A stretch of DNA of 64,000 nt from JAFGOM01 sp964605795 (GCA_964605795.1 CAZSDZ010000010.1:1-64000); one strand, 5' to 3'. Counted from the stretch's first letter, positions 53,945-62,890 are shown. Notes: generated by a model from the letters alone, not told the origin. Program-made: numbers and translations.

Positions 53945-53978
53945 TGGCTGATCAGCCTTTTTAGCATCAATATTGGAT

Positions 53979-54155
53979 TCAGGCTGGAACTTTCCTGATG
54001 AGAAAACCGCCAATACTTATTATCAGTAGGAATAGTAACAATCCGATGAGGTAAGCGTAATTTGGAGAAAAAAGGATTGGCATTACCAGGAATAACAACA
54101 CAAGTGCAATAATACTGATAATTCCCACCAGTACATCTAGCATCCATCGTTTCAT
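53979..54155 (-). CDS. Small 58-residue membrane protein
   Basis: A two-helix membrane protein of 58 residues. It reads MKRWMLDVLVGIISIIALVL, then FLVMPILFSPNYAYLIG and a final hydrophobic stretch ending GGFLIRKVPA. Positive charges at both ends place the termini in the cytoplasm. AGGAGGAGG lies about 15 bases before the ATG, somewhat far. Lies between priL and a ThiN-like gene on the opposite strand. Family unknown. Confidence 0.6.
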   Translation of the reverse strand: MKRWMLDVLVGIISIIALVLLFLVMPILFSPNYAYLIGLLLFLLIISIGGFLIRKVPA

Positions 54156-54236
54156 GATGACGTATATGTTCCTCCTCCTTTTAGAAAAGATAATCGGAAC
54201 GGTTCCGATGAATTCATCCGCGTATCAGTCACATGC

Positions 54237-54815
54237 ATGGATATGGGTGAAAGAGAGCGGGATGAGGTGGGAAAGGTATTAATGAGTGCGTTTTTGCAGA
54301 TGAGAGAATGTGTGACTATCAATGGTATCCCAAACGATCCCTTTGTTCTGCTATATGCCCTCCCGAAAGCAAAAGGACCTGAAGATGTTGCCGGTATCAA
54401 GAGAGAGTGCCTTATGGAAGAAAAAGAAGAAAACACGAATTTTGGGTACTCGTTTCATGTTGATACTCCTCTGAGTCACGCTCTTTTATCGGTACTGAGA
54501 TTTGATCCTGATATCAGGTCTGCAGCAGGGATGGCGTATTTTGCATCTCTCCCCGAGATACTTGATGAGATGCTGTATGATGTCAGGTACACCGGAGATA
54601 GTTTGAAGCGATCTGATACATCTCTTCTTGATTTTTCCGTAGCCTCCTGCTGCAGGAAGAATGATGTTCCTGATCTCATTATTACCCGCAGTCATGGAAG
54701 AGCAGGAGCAGTCTGGCTGTTTGGAGAGAATCCTCGTGAGGTTGTGACAAGTCTTATTAAGATCTCAGGACGCATTAATAATACTACTAGTGAGGATACC
54801 AGGAATGGGAATTAA
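54237..54815 (+). CDS. Divergent ThiN-like protein
   Basis: A 192-residue protein whose second half resembles the ThiN domain of thiamine-phosphate synthase: DIRSAAGMAYFASLPEILDE, then VPDLIITRSHGRAGAVWLFG and ENPREVVTSLIKIS. In ThiN the stretch equivalent to ITRSHGRAGA is normally DRGG-GKEP-like, so key residues differ and the enzyme activity may be lost. No HTH or ThiD domain is fused. The first ~15 residues may be extra; ATG at 54282 is an alternative start. The 3' end overlaps the S17e gene by 11 bases. Confidence 0.6.
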   Translation: MDMGERERDEVGKVLMSAFLQMRECVTINGIPNDPFVLLYALPKAKGPEDVAGIKRECLMEEKEENTNFGYSFHVDTPLSHALLSVLRFDPDIRSAAGMAYFASLPEILDEMLYDVRYTGDSLKRSDTSLLDFSVASCCRKNDVPDLIITRSHGRAGAVWLFGENPREVVTSLIKISGRINNTTSEDTRNGN

Positions 54816-54996
54816 ACCGACTTATATTAAAGCGATCGGATCAGATCTTCTTAAAGATCATAACGAGCATTTCAGTGGCGATTTTGAACAGAACAAGGTT
54901 GCAGTGGCGAAAACGACGAATATTGTGAGCAAACGTGTTCGCAATCGTGTTGCCGGATATATTACCAGAAAAGTAAATACGAAAAGAATCTCATAA
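54805..54996 (+). CDS. rps17e: Small ribosomal subunit protein eS17
   Basis: Archaeal/eukaryotic ribosomal protein of 63 residues. It begins MGIKPTYIKAIGSDLLKDHN and contains NKVAVAKTTNIVSKRVRNRVAGYITRK, the complete family sequence. AGGA lies inside the end of the ThiN-like gene just before the ATG. Followed after 8 bases by dapA. Confidence 0.95.
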   Translation: MGIKPTYIKAIGSDLLKDHNEHFSGDFEQNKVAVAKTTNIVSKRVRNRVAGYITRKVNTKRIS

Positions 54997-55004
54997 CTAC
55001 CTTC

Positions 55005-55880
55005 ATGTTTGAAGGGATTCTTCCTGCAATTATCACTCCTTTTAAGAGGAATCCCTCAATGGATCTTGATCTTGAGGGATTACGCTCAAACATTTCTTCA
55101 TTGCTTGATTCGGGAGTGCACGGTATCGTACCTTGTGGTTCAACCGGGGAGTCTGCAACCCTCGATTTCTCTGAGCATGAGAAGGTGATAGAGGTCACCC
55201 TTGATGAGGTGAACGGGAAGGTCCCGGTTGTAGCAGGAACCGGTTCGAACAACACGAGTGAGGCGCTCAGGCTTACCCGTGCTGCGCGAGATATGGGTGT
55301 TGATGGTGTTCTTGCAATCAGTCCTTATTATAACAAACCGAACCGGACCGGCCTTGTCAGACATTACCAGGCCCTGGCTGACTGTGACGTTCCGGTCGTG
55401 ATGTACAATGTTCCCGGGAGGACCGGACAGAACCTCCCGCCGTCATGGGTCGCAGAACTGGCTTGTCATCCAAACATCGTTGCGATAAAGGAAGCAAGTG
55501 GTGATATCAACCAGATATCCCAGGTTATCGAGATGACCCGCGATGAGGATTTCTCCGTGATATCGGGAGATGATACCATGACCCTGCCGATGATGTCCCT
55601 TGGAGCAGTTGGTGTCATATCGGTGGCAGCAAATATCGCACCAACGCAGATGATCGATCTCTACCAGTCTTTTGTCAGGGGGGACTACGAAAGGGCACGG
55701 GCGATTCATTTTGCGATTTCACCCCTAATTCGGGCCTTATTTGCGGAGTCAAATCCGATACCCGTGAAGAAGGCTGCAGAACTACGCGGTTTTGCAGGAG
55801 GTCCGGTCAGGCTGCCTCTTGCAGAGGCAGGGGAAGAGACCGTTGCACTCCTTACGGAGGTGCTTGCCGGGTATGACTGA
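55005..55880 (+). CDS. dapA: 4-hydroxy-tetrahydrodipicolinate synthase
   Basis: Condenses pyruvate and aspartate semialdehyde, first committed step of lysine/diaminopimelate synthesis. The 291-residue TIM barrel has GIVPCGSTGESATL (substrate-binding threonines), VVMYNVPGRTGQNL with the catalytic tyrosine, and IVAIKEASGDI with the Schiff-base lysine. No clear ribosome binding site, but it lies only eight bases behind S17e. Overlaps dapB by eight bases. Confidence 0.95.
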   Translation: MFEGILPAIITPFKRNPSMDLDLEGLRSNISSLLDSGVHGIVPCGSTGESATLDFSEHEKVIEVTLDEVNGKVPVVAGTGSNNTSEALRLTRAARDMGVDGVLAISPYYNKPNRTGLVRHYQALADCDVPVVMYNVPGRTGQNLPPSWVAELACHPNIVAIKEASGDINQISQVIEMTRDEDFSVISGDDTMTLPMMSLGAVGVISVAANIAPTQMIDLYQSFVRGDYERARAIHFAISPLIRALFAESNPIPVKKAAELRGFAGGPVRLPLAEAGEETVALLTEVLAGYD

Positions 55881-56655
55881 GATAAAAGTTCTTATCTGCG
55901 GTGCGATGGGCAGGATGGGGATGACCATCGGTAACCTCGTCACCCAGACGACGGATTTGAGACTGGTCGGGGGAGTTGATATCAGATCCGGTGAGGTGTT
56001 TGGTGTTCCGGTTGTTGAGAAGACACAGATGCGTGATCTCATCAGCAAAACAAAACCTGATGTGGTGATTGATTTTACCATCGCCCATGCTGCTGTCGAG
56101 AATGTTCCGGTTGCAGCCGCGATGGGATGCGCAATTATTCTCGGTACAACCGGGCTTACTCTTGAGCAGAAAAAAATAATCAGTGATGCCATCATTGCAG
56201 GAAACGTTCCTGCAGTTATTTCAACAAACTATAGTATCGGGATGAATATCTTCTGGGACCTAGTCAGAAAAGCGGCGCAGAAGCTGTATGAATATGATGT
56301 TGAGGTGACCGAGGCTCATCACCGGTATAAAAAGGATGCACCTTCAGGAACAGCACGAACGATTCTTGAGATCCTGCAGGAGGAACTTGGCCCCCGGGAG
56401 GAGATCTTCGGACGTGAGGGTATGATGGAGCGGGGACATGAGATTGGTGTGCATGTCATCCGTGGCGGGGATATTGTCGGGGATCATAATGTTTTATTTG
56501 CAGGCAATTATGAGACGATATCCCTCTCACATCGGGCATATGATCGTGCGGTTTTTGCCCAGGGAGTGCTGAAATCTGCACGATGGGTTGTTACCCAGAA
56601 ACCCGGAATATACGGAATGAGAGATGTACTGGGTCTCTTAAAGGCAGTACCCTAA
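55873..56655 (+). CDS. dapB: 4-hydroxy-tetrahydrodipicolinate reductase
   Basis: Reduces the DapA product with NAD(P)H. The 260-residue protein starts EIKVLICGAMGRMGMTIG (nucleotide-binding glycines), has TTGLTLEQK, NYSIGMNIFW, and the signature EAHHRYKKDAPSGTA. Start 55873 lies within the end of dapA with GGAGGTG upstream; the frame extends further upstream inside dapA. Confidence 0.95.
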   Translation: MTEIKVLICGAMGRMGMTIGNLVTQTTDLRLVGGVDIRSGEVFGVPVVEKTQMRDLISKTKPDVVIDFTIAHAAVENVPVAAAMGCAIILGTTGLTLEQKKIISDAIIAGNVPAVISTNYSIGMNIFWDLVRKAAQKLYEYDVEVTEAHHRYKKDAPSGTARTILEILQEELGPREEIFGREGMMERGHEIGVHVIRGGDIVGDHNVLFAGNYETISLSHRAYDRAVFAQGVLKSARWVVTQKPGIYGMRDVLGLLKAVP

Positions 56656-56704
56656 ACCGAAACGCATTTGTAATCTGGTTTAACTACATATAGGAGATCA
56701 TATC

Positions 56705-56878
56705 ATGGTAGTAATTATTGATAAAGAGAAATGTACCGGCTGTGAAACCTGTGTTGATGAATGCCCGGCATCAGCAATAACCATGAAGGACGAGAAGGCT
56801 GTTGTGGATAATGACCTCTGTGTCGATTGTGGCAGTTGTGTTGATGTCTGTCCGTCAGAAGCGATCTCCATGGAATAG
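56705..56878 (+). CDS. 2x[4Fe-4S] ferredoxin
   Basis: A 57-residue ferredoxin with two classic cluster motifs, CTGCETCVDECP and CVDCGSCVDVCP, electron carrier for low-potential reactions. AGGAGAT lies six bases before the ATG. It sits between dapB and asd on the same strand, possibly one transcript. Partner enzyme unknown. Confidence 0.93.
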   Translation: MVVIIDKEKCTGCETCVDECPASAITMKDEKAVVDNDLCVDCGSCVDVCPSEAISME

Positions 56879-56903
56879 ATTTTAAGAATCTTTAATAGTT
56901 TAC

Positions 56904-57938
56904 ATGCCGGATCTATCCGGTATGATATCAGTGGGAGTCCTTGGGGCGACCGGTGCGGTTGGTCAGCGTTTTGTCCAGCTTCTGGCCGGTCATCCTTTTT
57001 TTGATCTGCAGGTTTTGACGGCATCACAACGAAGTGCCGGTAAGAAATATCGTGACGCGGTAAACTGGCGACTTGATGTTCCGTTTCCTGAAACGACTGC
57101 CGATATTGTCGTATCAGATACGACAACAGAGAGCCTGAAAGGGGTTGATCTCGTCTTTTCTGCCCTTCCTGCAGATCTTGCCGGAACGATCGAGACTGCC
57201 TGCGCCCAGGCAGGTATTGGTGTCTTTAGTAACGCCAGTGTTCACCGGATGGAGCCCGATGTACCTCTCATGGTTACCGAAGTAAACCCGGATCATATCG
57301 GGATGATCGACCTTCAGCGGGATCATGGGATGGACGGGTTTATCGTTACCAACCCGAACTGCTCGACCATCATGCTTACGATGTCACTTGCACCAATTCG
57401 CGGGTTTTCATTCCATGATATCAGGGTTGCGACCATGCAGGCGATATCAGGGGCAGGTTTTGAAGGTATCCCTGCGATGTCAATCTATGATAACGTGGTT
57501 CCCTATATCGGCTCCGAGGAGGAGAAGATGGAGCGGGAGACGTTAAAGATCATGGGGACCTTTAATGGTTCAGAGGTTATCCCGGCTCCGTTTACCGTCA
57601 GTGCCAGTTGTCACCGCGTTCCGGTTATCGATGGTCATACCATGGCAGTCTGGATCGATATCCCTGATCCGGTATCTGACGTTGCTGCTGCCTACCAGAA
57701 CTACAAGGCTCCCCTCAGCAATCTGCCCACTTTGCCACCCAAATCCGTTGATTTCATGGAGGAACAGGATCGCCCGCAACCCCGTCTCGACCGGTTAAAA
57801 GGAAACGGTATGACCGTATCGGTGGGACGGCTCAGGGAAGGTATCCGGTATATCACCATGGGTCATAATACCATCCGTGGTGCTGCAGGAGCATCGGTTC
57901 TGAATGCTGAACTTATTCACACAAAGAAGTACATCTAA
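56904..57938 (+). CDS. asd: Aspartate-semialdehyde dehydrogenase
   Basis: Makes aspartate semialdehyde for lysine, threonine and methionine. The 344-residue protein has SVGVLGATGAVGQRF (NADP-binding), TNPNCSTIMLTMSLAP with the catalytic cysteine, and SASCHRVPVIDGHT with the catalytic histidine region. ATG at 56922 (MISVGV) is an alternative start. With dapA and dapB it supplies the lysine/diaminopimelate branch. Overlaps only by frame, not by sequence, with alba start. Confidence 0.94.
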   Translation: MPDLSGMISVGVLGATGAVGQRFVQLLAGHPFFDLQVLTASQRSAGKKYRDAVNWRLDVPFPETTADIVVSDTTTESLKGVDLVFSALPADLAGTIETACAQAGIGVFSNASVHRMEPDVPLMVTEVNPDHIGMIDLQRDHGMDGFIVTNPNCSTIMLTMSLAPIRGFSFHDIRVATMQAISGAGFEGIPAMSIYDNVVPYIGSEEEKMERETLKIMGTFNGSEVIPAPFTVSASCHRVPVIDGHTMAVWIDIPDPVSDVAAAYQNYKAPLSNLPTLPPKSVDFMEEQDRPQPRLDRLKGNGMTVSVGRLREGIRYITMGHNTIRGAAGASVLNAELIHTKKYI

Positions 57939-57975
57939 ACGCCAGGATTACCGTGACACACACAGAGGCATACCA

Positions 57976-58278
57976 GTGACTACAGAAGAAGATAACACGG
58001 TTTTTGTCGGGAATAAACCGGTTATGAACTACGTACTAGCAGTTGTGACGCAATTTAACAATGGTGCAGAGACCGTGTCAATCAAGGCCCGTGGTAAAGC
58101 TATCTCACGGGCTGTTGATACAACCGAGATAGCAATAAGCAGGTTTCTTCAGAATGTTGAGAAGAGAGAGATCACCACGACGACCGAGGTCGTGGATACC
58201 GAGAATGGAAAGACGAATGTTTCCTGTATCGAGATTGTTCTCGGTAACCGGATGCATCTCTCTGAATCTTCCTTGTAA
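57976..58278 (+). CDS. albA: DNA/RNA-binding protein Alba
   Basis: Small dimeric chromatin and RNA-binding protein, 100 residues. It has TVFVGNKPVMNYVLAVVTQF, SIKARGKAISRAVDT with the binding lysine/arginine residues, and KTNVSCIEIVLGN, the complete Alba fold. GTG at 57976 is the chosen start, with AGAGGCA upstream; the frame continues upstream inside asd. Located directly after asd. Confidence 0.93.
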   Translation: MTTEEDNTVFVGNKPVMNYVLAVVTQFNNGAETVSIKARGKAISRAVDTTEIAISRFLQNVEKREITTTTEVVDTENGKTNVSCIEIVLGNRMHLSESSL

Positions 58279-58381
58279 CGGTGAAAACAGTCATATTTTT
58301 CAATCAGACAATTTTTATGCATGAACCCCGGGTTTTGGGATACCATATCGGGGATCTCTTTTCTTTCAGGCAGGGATTGGA

Positions 58382-58437
58382 AAGACTAAGTCTTGTGCTT
58401 ATGATTAAATAGGTAGTAATCGATCACTACTGAGCAC
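58382..58437 (+). promoter_or_regulatory. Two inverted repeats around a TATA-like element
   Basis: A perfect inverted repeat AAGACT-A-AGTCTT (58382-58394) and an 18-base repeat GTAGT-AATCGATC-ACTAC (58413-58430), flanked further by GTGCT (58395-58399) and AGCAC (58433-58437), surround GATTAAATAG (58403-58412). It lies 40-95 bases before the antiporter start. Likely promoter with operator-like sites for that gene; inferred. Confidence 0.45.
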
Positions 58438-58476
58438 GTATCGCCCCAATACGGGTTTTTCTTTAGCCTAGATATC

Positions 58477-59700
58477 ATGATTACCACGATTCCTATCATC
58501 GGGTTTGGTCTATTGGTTCTTATCGGGAACCTCTTAAAAAAGGCATTTGTAACAAAAAAGATACCTGATGTCATCATCCTCATTGGAATCGGGGTACTCA
58601 TCGGTCCGGTCTTCGGGTTTATCGCTCCAGAGGATCTTGGGATTGTCGGACCTGTTTTTGCGACAGCAACCCTTGTGATTCTCCTTTTTGACGGTGGAAT
58701 TGCGTTGCAGGTGCGTGTCATTATGGGTGCTCTCAGGAATGCTATCCTGCTCTCATTCTCTACCTTTTTGATGACCGTTATCATTGCTGCAGGTCTCTTT
58801 ATGGCAGTATTTCATGTTGACCAGATTACCGGACTTATCTTTGGGTGTGTGATTGGAGGATCTTCCTCGGCCGTTGTTATCCCTCTTGTCAGGGAACTGT
58901 CTGTTTCTGAGAGCACGAAAACAACGCTCATGATTGAGTCTGCGTTGACCGATGTATACTGTATCGTATCGGTTTTAAGCCTGCTTGAACTGTACCAGAG
59001 TGCCGTTTTTGATATTCCGCTGGTCTTCCTTCAGATAGGATCCAGTTTCTTTGTTGCGATAGGAGCCGGTTCTGTCGCAGGAGTCATCTGGGTACTCTTC
59101 AGGGATAAGGTACGGCCGGTAGAGTCAGTATTCACCGTCCCGGCAGTGGTATGCATTCTGTACGGGATTACCGAACTCATGAACGGGTCCGGTGCAATCG
59201 CTGTACTGTTCTTTGGTATTATTCTCGGTAATGCAAACCTCTTAAACGCAATTTTCAGGGAGAAAGAGAAACCGCCGCTTAAGAATCTGAGTGCGGGTGA
59301 GGTTGAGTTATTTAACCAGATATCGGATCTCCTAAAGACGTTTTATTTTATCTTTGTCGGAATCTCCCTCCGGATGGCAACTCCGATCTTTATTGCGTTC
59401 TGTGCATTGCTCGTGGTCATTCTCCATGTCTTTCGGATTCCCTGTGTTATCGGTTCAGTATTTCCCCCGAATTCAGAGGACCGGTGGATCGTGGTTGCCA
59501 TGATACCGAAAGGACTTGCAGCGGCAGTTCTTGCTTCAATAGTGGTACTCTATGACATTCCCCATGCCGAACTGATAGAGACGCTTGCATATTTTGTAAT
59601 TATTTTCAGTATCCTGTCAGCCTCGGTTATCGCGTTTGTTTCTGAAAGGAAAAGAAAAAAGAGAGAAGAAAAGACTGAGATCGCGTTTCCGTCTGTGTGA
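58477..59700 (+). CDS. Cation/proton antiporter (CPA family)
   Basis: A 407-residue membrane transporter of the Na+(K+)/H+ exchanger superfamily. About 12 hydrophobic segments are visible, starting TIPIIGFGLLVLIGNLL. ATLVILLFDGGIALQV and VIGGSSSAVVIPL with MIESALTDVYCIVSVL match the NhaP/KefB transport core with its acidic ion-binding residues. The C-terminus is short and basic, without a Rossmann regulatory domain. Likely exports Na+ or K+; the ion is inferred. No clear ribosome binding site. Confidence 0.9.
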   Translation: MITTIPIIGFGLLVLIGNLLKKAFVTKKIPDVIILIGIGVLIGPVFGFIAPEDLGIVGPVFATATLVILLFDGGIALQVRVIMGALRNAILLSFSTFLMTVIIAAGLFMAVFHVDQITGLIFGCVIGGSSSAVVIPLVRELSVSESTKTTLMIESALTDVYCIVSVLSLLELYQSAVFDIPLVFLQIGSSFFVAIGAGSVAGVIWVLFRDKVRPVESVFTVPAVVCILYGITELMNGSGAIAVLFFGIILGNANLLNAIFREKEKPPLKNLSAGEVELFNQISDLLKTFYFIFVGISLRMATPIFIAFCALLVVILHVFRIPCVIGSVFPPNSEDRWIVVAMIPKGLAAAVLASIVVLYDIPHAELIETLAYFVIIFSILSASVIAFVSERKRKKREEKTEIAFPSV

Positions 59701-59863
59701 GAATTCCTCTTGTTTTTCTCTCTTATTTTTAAGATTACTGGTGATTAGTGTTCGCGAGCGGAAATAGGGGTATGTCAGGTATGATGTCTGCTCCGATCCC
59801 TATGGGATACAACAGAGAAGGGATCTCTTAATTCTTACAGAAGGAAAAAAGGGATTAAAAAAT

Positions 59864-60730
59864 TCATCCGGCAACCGGTGGGAATTCAGGACAATCACAC
59901 GCTGCCAGGCTGCCTGATTCCAGTCCCCGGGTAAACCATTCCATCCGTTGTGCAGACGTCCCATGGGTAAAGGAGTCGGGTACTACGTATCCCTGTACCT
60001 GTTTCTGGATGCGATCGTCACCGACAGAACTGACGGCATTCAATCCTTCCTCGATGTCACCTGCTTCCAGGATGAGATCCTGGTTCTGTGCCTGGTTTGC
60101 CCACACTCCGGCATAGCAGTCTGCCTGAAGTTCCAGGGCAACGGAAAGCTGATTTGCATCGGCCCTGCTGACCATGCCTGCCAGTCTTCTCTCGTACGGC
60201 AGGGTTCCGACAATATTCTGGATGTGATGCCCGACTTCATGTGCTATCACATATGCCTGTGCGAAATCACCGGGGGCGTGATAGCGCTTTTCCAGATCAT
60301 GGAAGAAATCGAGATCCAGATAGACTTTTTCATCCCCGGAACAGTAGAACGGGCCGGTGGCAGAACTGGCATAACCGCATGCAGAATCCACGGATCCTGA
60401 AAATATTACAAGTTTTGGTTCACGATACCGGATCCCAAGTTCGTTTCGTAATATCCTGTCCCAGGTTGTTTCGGTATCCCCAAGCACAAGAGTAATGAAA
60501 TCTACAAGCCGGTCCTGTTCTTCTCTCGAGTATGGTGACTCCTGCCATCCTGAATCAATTGATTGATCAGAAATCTCGAGGAGCTGGGTTGGATCCATAC
60601 CGAGTGCTATTGCTATTATGAGAATAACAAGGAGTGAAAGACCCCCGAGACCTCCGGCTGATCCCCCGGGAATCCGGGCTGCTCTCCTGTCTTCTACATT
60701 CGCGCTTCTTCTTCCTTTCTGCCATTTCAT
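59864..60730 (-). CDS. Neutral zinc metallopeptidase (YpfJ family)
   Basis: A 288-residue membrane-anchored protein. The N-terminal tail is basic, a hydrophobic helix (LGGLSLLVILIIAIALGMD) follows, and the outer domain has VIAHEVGHHIQNI, an HExxH zinc site, with a downstream LELQADCYAGVWA that supplies the third ligand, as in the PF04228/YpfJ family. C-terminus: GLESGSLAACDCPEF. The family is mainly bacterial; activity has not been well established. The neighbours give no functional clue. Confidence 0.9.
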   Translation of the reverse strand: MKWQKGRRSANVEDRRAARIPGGSAGGLGGLSLLVILIIAIALGMDPTQLLEISDQSIDSGWQESPYSREEQDRLVDFITLVLGDTETTWDRILRNELGIRYREPKLVIFSGSVDSACGYASSATGPFYCSGDEKVYLDLDFFHDLEKRYHAPGDFAQAYVIAHEVGHHIQNIVGTLPYERRLAGMVSRADANQLSVALELQADCYAGVWANQAQNQDLILEAGDIEEGLNAVSSVGDDRIQKQVQGYVVPDSFTHGTSAQRMEWFTRGLESGSLAACDCPEFPPVAG

Positions 60731-61191
60731 GTTCTTGCCTTTTGACCTCTTCTATTATGCATATCCCCGGATCAAACCAAAATCCTCTATCTGATGCCGT
60801 TTACGAATGGAACCGGGATATAAATCTCCACTCTGTACGATTCCTATCCAATCCTGTATCGTAATATCTGATAAACATGACTATCTGTGGTATCGTATGT
60901 TCCGGGGCAAAGATAGAGGATGGTATTATCACTCATACAAGATTAATCTCTTCTTCTTGATCTCAGAGGTATTTTCGTTTGATCAGATATCGCAGAAATC
61001 GCCATTAATGCTCTTTATCCTGAAATTAGGAACGCCTGATCCAGGAGCTGGATTGGAGCGGTATGATACTGATATGATAACCAAAACCCGGGCATCTGAA
61101 AGGCCGTAATTTATGATTACACTCTGCATGGAAATACTGCCATTGACAAGTTACAAAACTATTTCATCGTTCAAACAGCAAAGAAGATATC
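60731..61191. other. Intergenic region between metallopeptidase and creatininase-family genes
   Basis: About 460 bases. A TATA-like GATATAAAT at about 60818-60826 could serve the divergent metallopeptidase gene if read on the minus strand. A plus-strand frame of about 100 codons (60807-61109) has no ribosome binding site or family match. Nothing else seen. Confidence 0.4.
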
Positions 61192-61962
61192 ATGAAGAAG
61201 AATCCTTTAAAATTACAGCATATGGCCGCATCAGATCCCGGGAACAGATCTTTTGACACGGTGATCCTGCCGGTTGGTTCTCTTGAGTCCCATGGTCCCC
61301 ACCTGCCTTTTGGAACAGATGCGTTGACAGCATATCACCTCTCCCTTGAGATTGCAGAAAAAGTACCGGGAACGGTTGTGCTTCCGCCGGTGTATTATGG
61401 GGTAAGTGAACATTACCGTGATTTCCCGTTTACCATCTCGCTCCGGTTTGAGACCGAAACTGCAATTTTAGAGGATATTCTGCAGTCCATCTATCGTGAG
61501 GGTATCCGGAAGTGTTTCATCATGAATGGTCATGACGGGAACATTGCACCCATTGAGATCGCTTCCCGCAAGGTGAAGGTAGAGCATCCTGATATCCGAA
61601 TAGTCTCTCTTGATGCCTGGTGGGATACCGTAATCCCCCTGCTTCCAGATGACTTTTTTGAGGTCTGGCAGGGACTCGGGCATGGAGGCGAAGGAGAGAC
61701 ATCAATGGCCCTTGCATTATTTCCAGAGTTATGCAAACCAGAGAAGGCAGTCGGTGTTGTCCCTGCCCTGCCCCGGCATCTTTCTGTCAAGTGGCTTTTT
61801 TCTGAACTGACCAACTGCGGGGCTACCGGGGATCCAACAAAGGGTTCACGGGAAAAGGGTCTTTTTATGAAGCAGATCCTTGTTGATGCCATCGTTGACG
61901 AACTGCTCTCTCTTGATGCTTCTGGCTGGGATTATCGCTCTCCTCTGGTCGGAAACAGATGA
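61192..61962 (+). CDS. Creatininase-family amidohydrolase
   Basis: A 256-residue metal-dependent amidohydrolase of the creatininase family. Metal and substrate residues are seen in PVGSLESHGPHLPFGTDA (about 28-45), FIMNGHDGN, and GHGGEGETSMAL. In methanogens one member, ArfB, removes formyl from the pyrimidine intermediate of F420 and riboflavin synthesis; that is a candidate role here, but other substrates are possible and I do not assign the name. No clear ribosome binding site beyond a weak GAAG. Confidence 0.82.
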   Translation: MKKNPLKLQHMAASDPGNRSFDTVILPVGSLESHGPHLPFGTDALTAYHLSLEIAEKVPGTVVLPPVYYGVSEHYRDFPFTISLRFETETAILEDILQSIYREGIRKCFIMNGHDGNIAPIEIASRKVKVEHPDIRIVSLDAWWDTVIPLLPDDFFEVWQGLGHGGEGETSMALALFPELCKPEKAVGVVPALPRHLSVKWLFSELTNCGATGDPTKGSREKGLFMKQILVDAIVDELLSLDASGWDYRSPLVGNR

Positions 61963-62227
61963 GATCACGAGAGAGTTAATCTACCCTTTTCTGCAGCAAA
62001 CGAAAAAGTCATCCGCTCCGTCAATAATAACTCCTGATAATCCGGATACTCACATGCTTTCTGTTCATAAGGATGGGAATGGTTCTCGATTGTTCCCGGC
62101 CGGCTGAAAAAAGAACCGTATCAGATTTCCTGATATCTGACTTCATCATTAAAGCCCGGTTGTTCCTGTAATCAGTATTCCTTTTGTTACCTTCGTTTTT
62201 AGAGAGACGTTTACCTGGATTTGTTTT

Positions 62228-62890
62228 TTACACAATGCCAAGTCTGAAGAGAAGACTCAACAGGTTATACAGGGCAAAACAAAATACCACGAGAGTAACC
62301 GCGAGGAGTGCGATTCTGATGCGGGGTGTTTCCCATTTTGAATAGATGCCACAGAAGAAGAGGACAATTGCAAACAGAACCGTGTTAAAGATGTACTGGT
62401 CCCCGTTCTCATTATCATTTTTCGCACTCAAAAATGCCATTGCTGCCTTATCTTCCAGTTCTTTGCTCTTGTAAGAATTGGCGATATGATATTGTGTGAG
62501 ATCAAAAGGAGTCCCGTTGGGAATTATCAGTCCTGATTCCCCTTCCGCCTCTGATATCCATGCCTCAAATGCCGGTTTGAACTCATCCCTGAACCTCTCT
62601 TTCAGGAACGCAGCCCGCTTTTCATCGTGATTACTTACTGCATCCACCCATGAGGTAAAGGCCTGCACATCAATTATCACTTCGGTATTCGCTAATGTTG
62701 CTGCTTTGAGTGACTCTGTCCGGAATGTTGCCGAACTTCCAAAATCGATCGCCTGTATCCCATTCCACCGGGTTGCCTGGTATACACAGAAGGCAGAAGA
62801 TAATGTCGCAACAAGGAGGAGAATGGCAAATATTACATCAATTTTTGGAGATTGTCGTTTTGGTAATGATAATTTCGTTGGATCTATCAT
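62228..62890 (-). CDS. Membrane protein, three helices
   Basis: A 220-residue protein with one N-terminal helix (about 20-37) and two C-terminal helices (about 165-185 and 192-214) flanking a soluble, acidic helical domain of about 120 residues. The pattern resembles the DUF4337-type family of unknown function. The chosen ATG at 62890 has GGTGAT seven bases upstream; a longer frame starting at 62905 includes that site. Its C-terminus lies upstream of the permease gene. Confidence 0.7.
   Translation of the reverse strand: MIDPTKLSLPKRQSPKIDVIFAILLLVATLSSAFCVYQATRWNGIQAIDFGSSATFRTESLKAATLANTEVIIDVQAFTSWVDAVSNHDEKRAAFLKERFRDEFKPAFEAWISEAEGESGLIIPNGTPFDLTQYHIANSYKSKELEDKAAMAFLSAKNDNENGDQYIFNTVLFAIVLFFCGIYSKWETPRIRIALLAVTLVVFCFALYNLLSLLFRLGIV

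Noticed and set aside
60807..61109. Plus-strand frame of 100 codons in the gap before the creatininase-family gene
   Set aside because: No ribosome binding site, odd composition and no family match.
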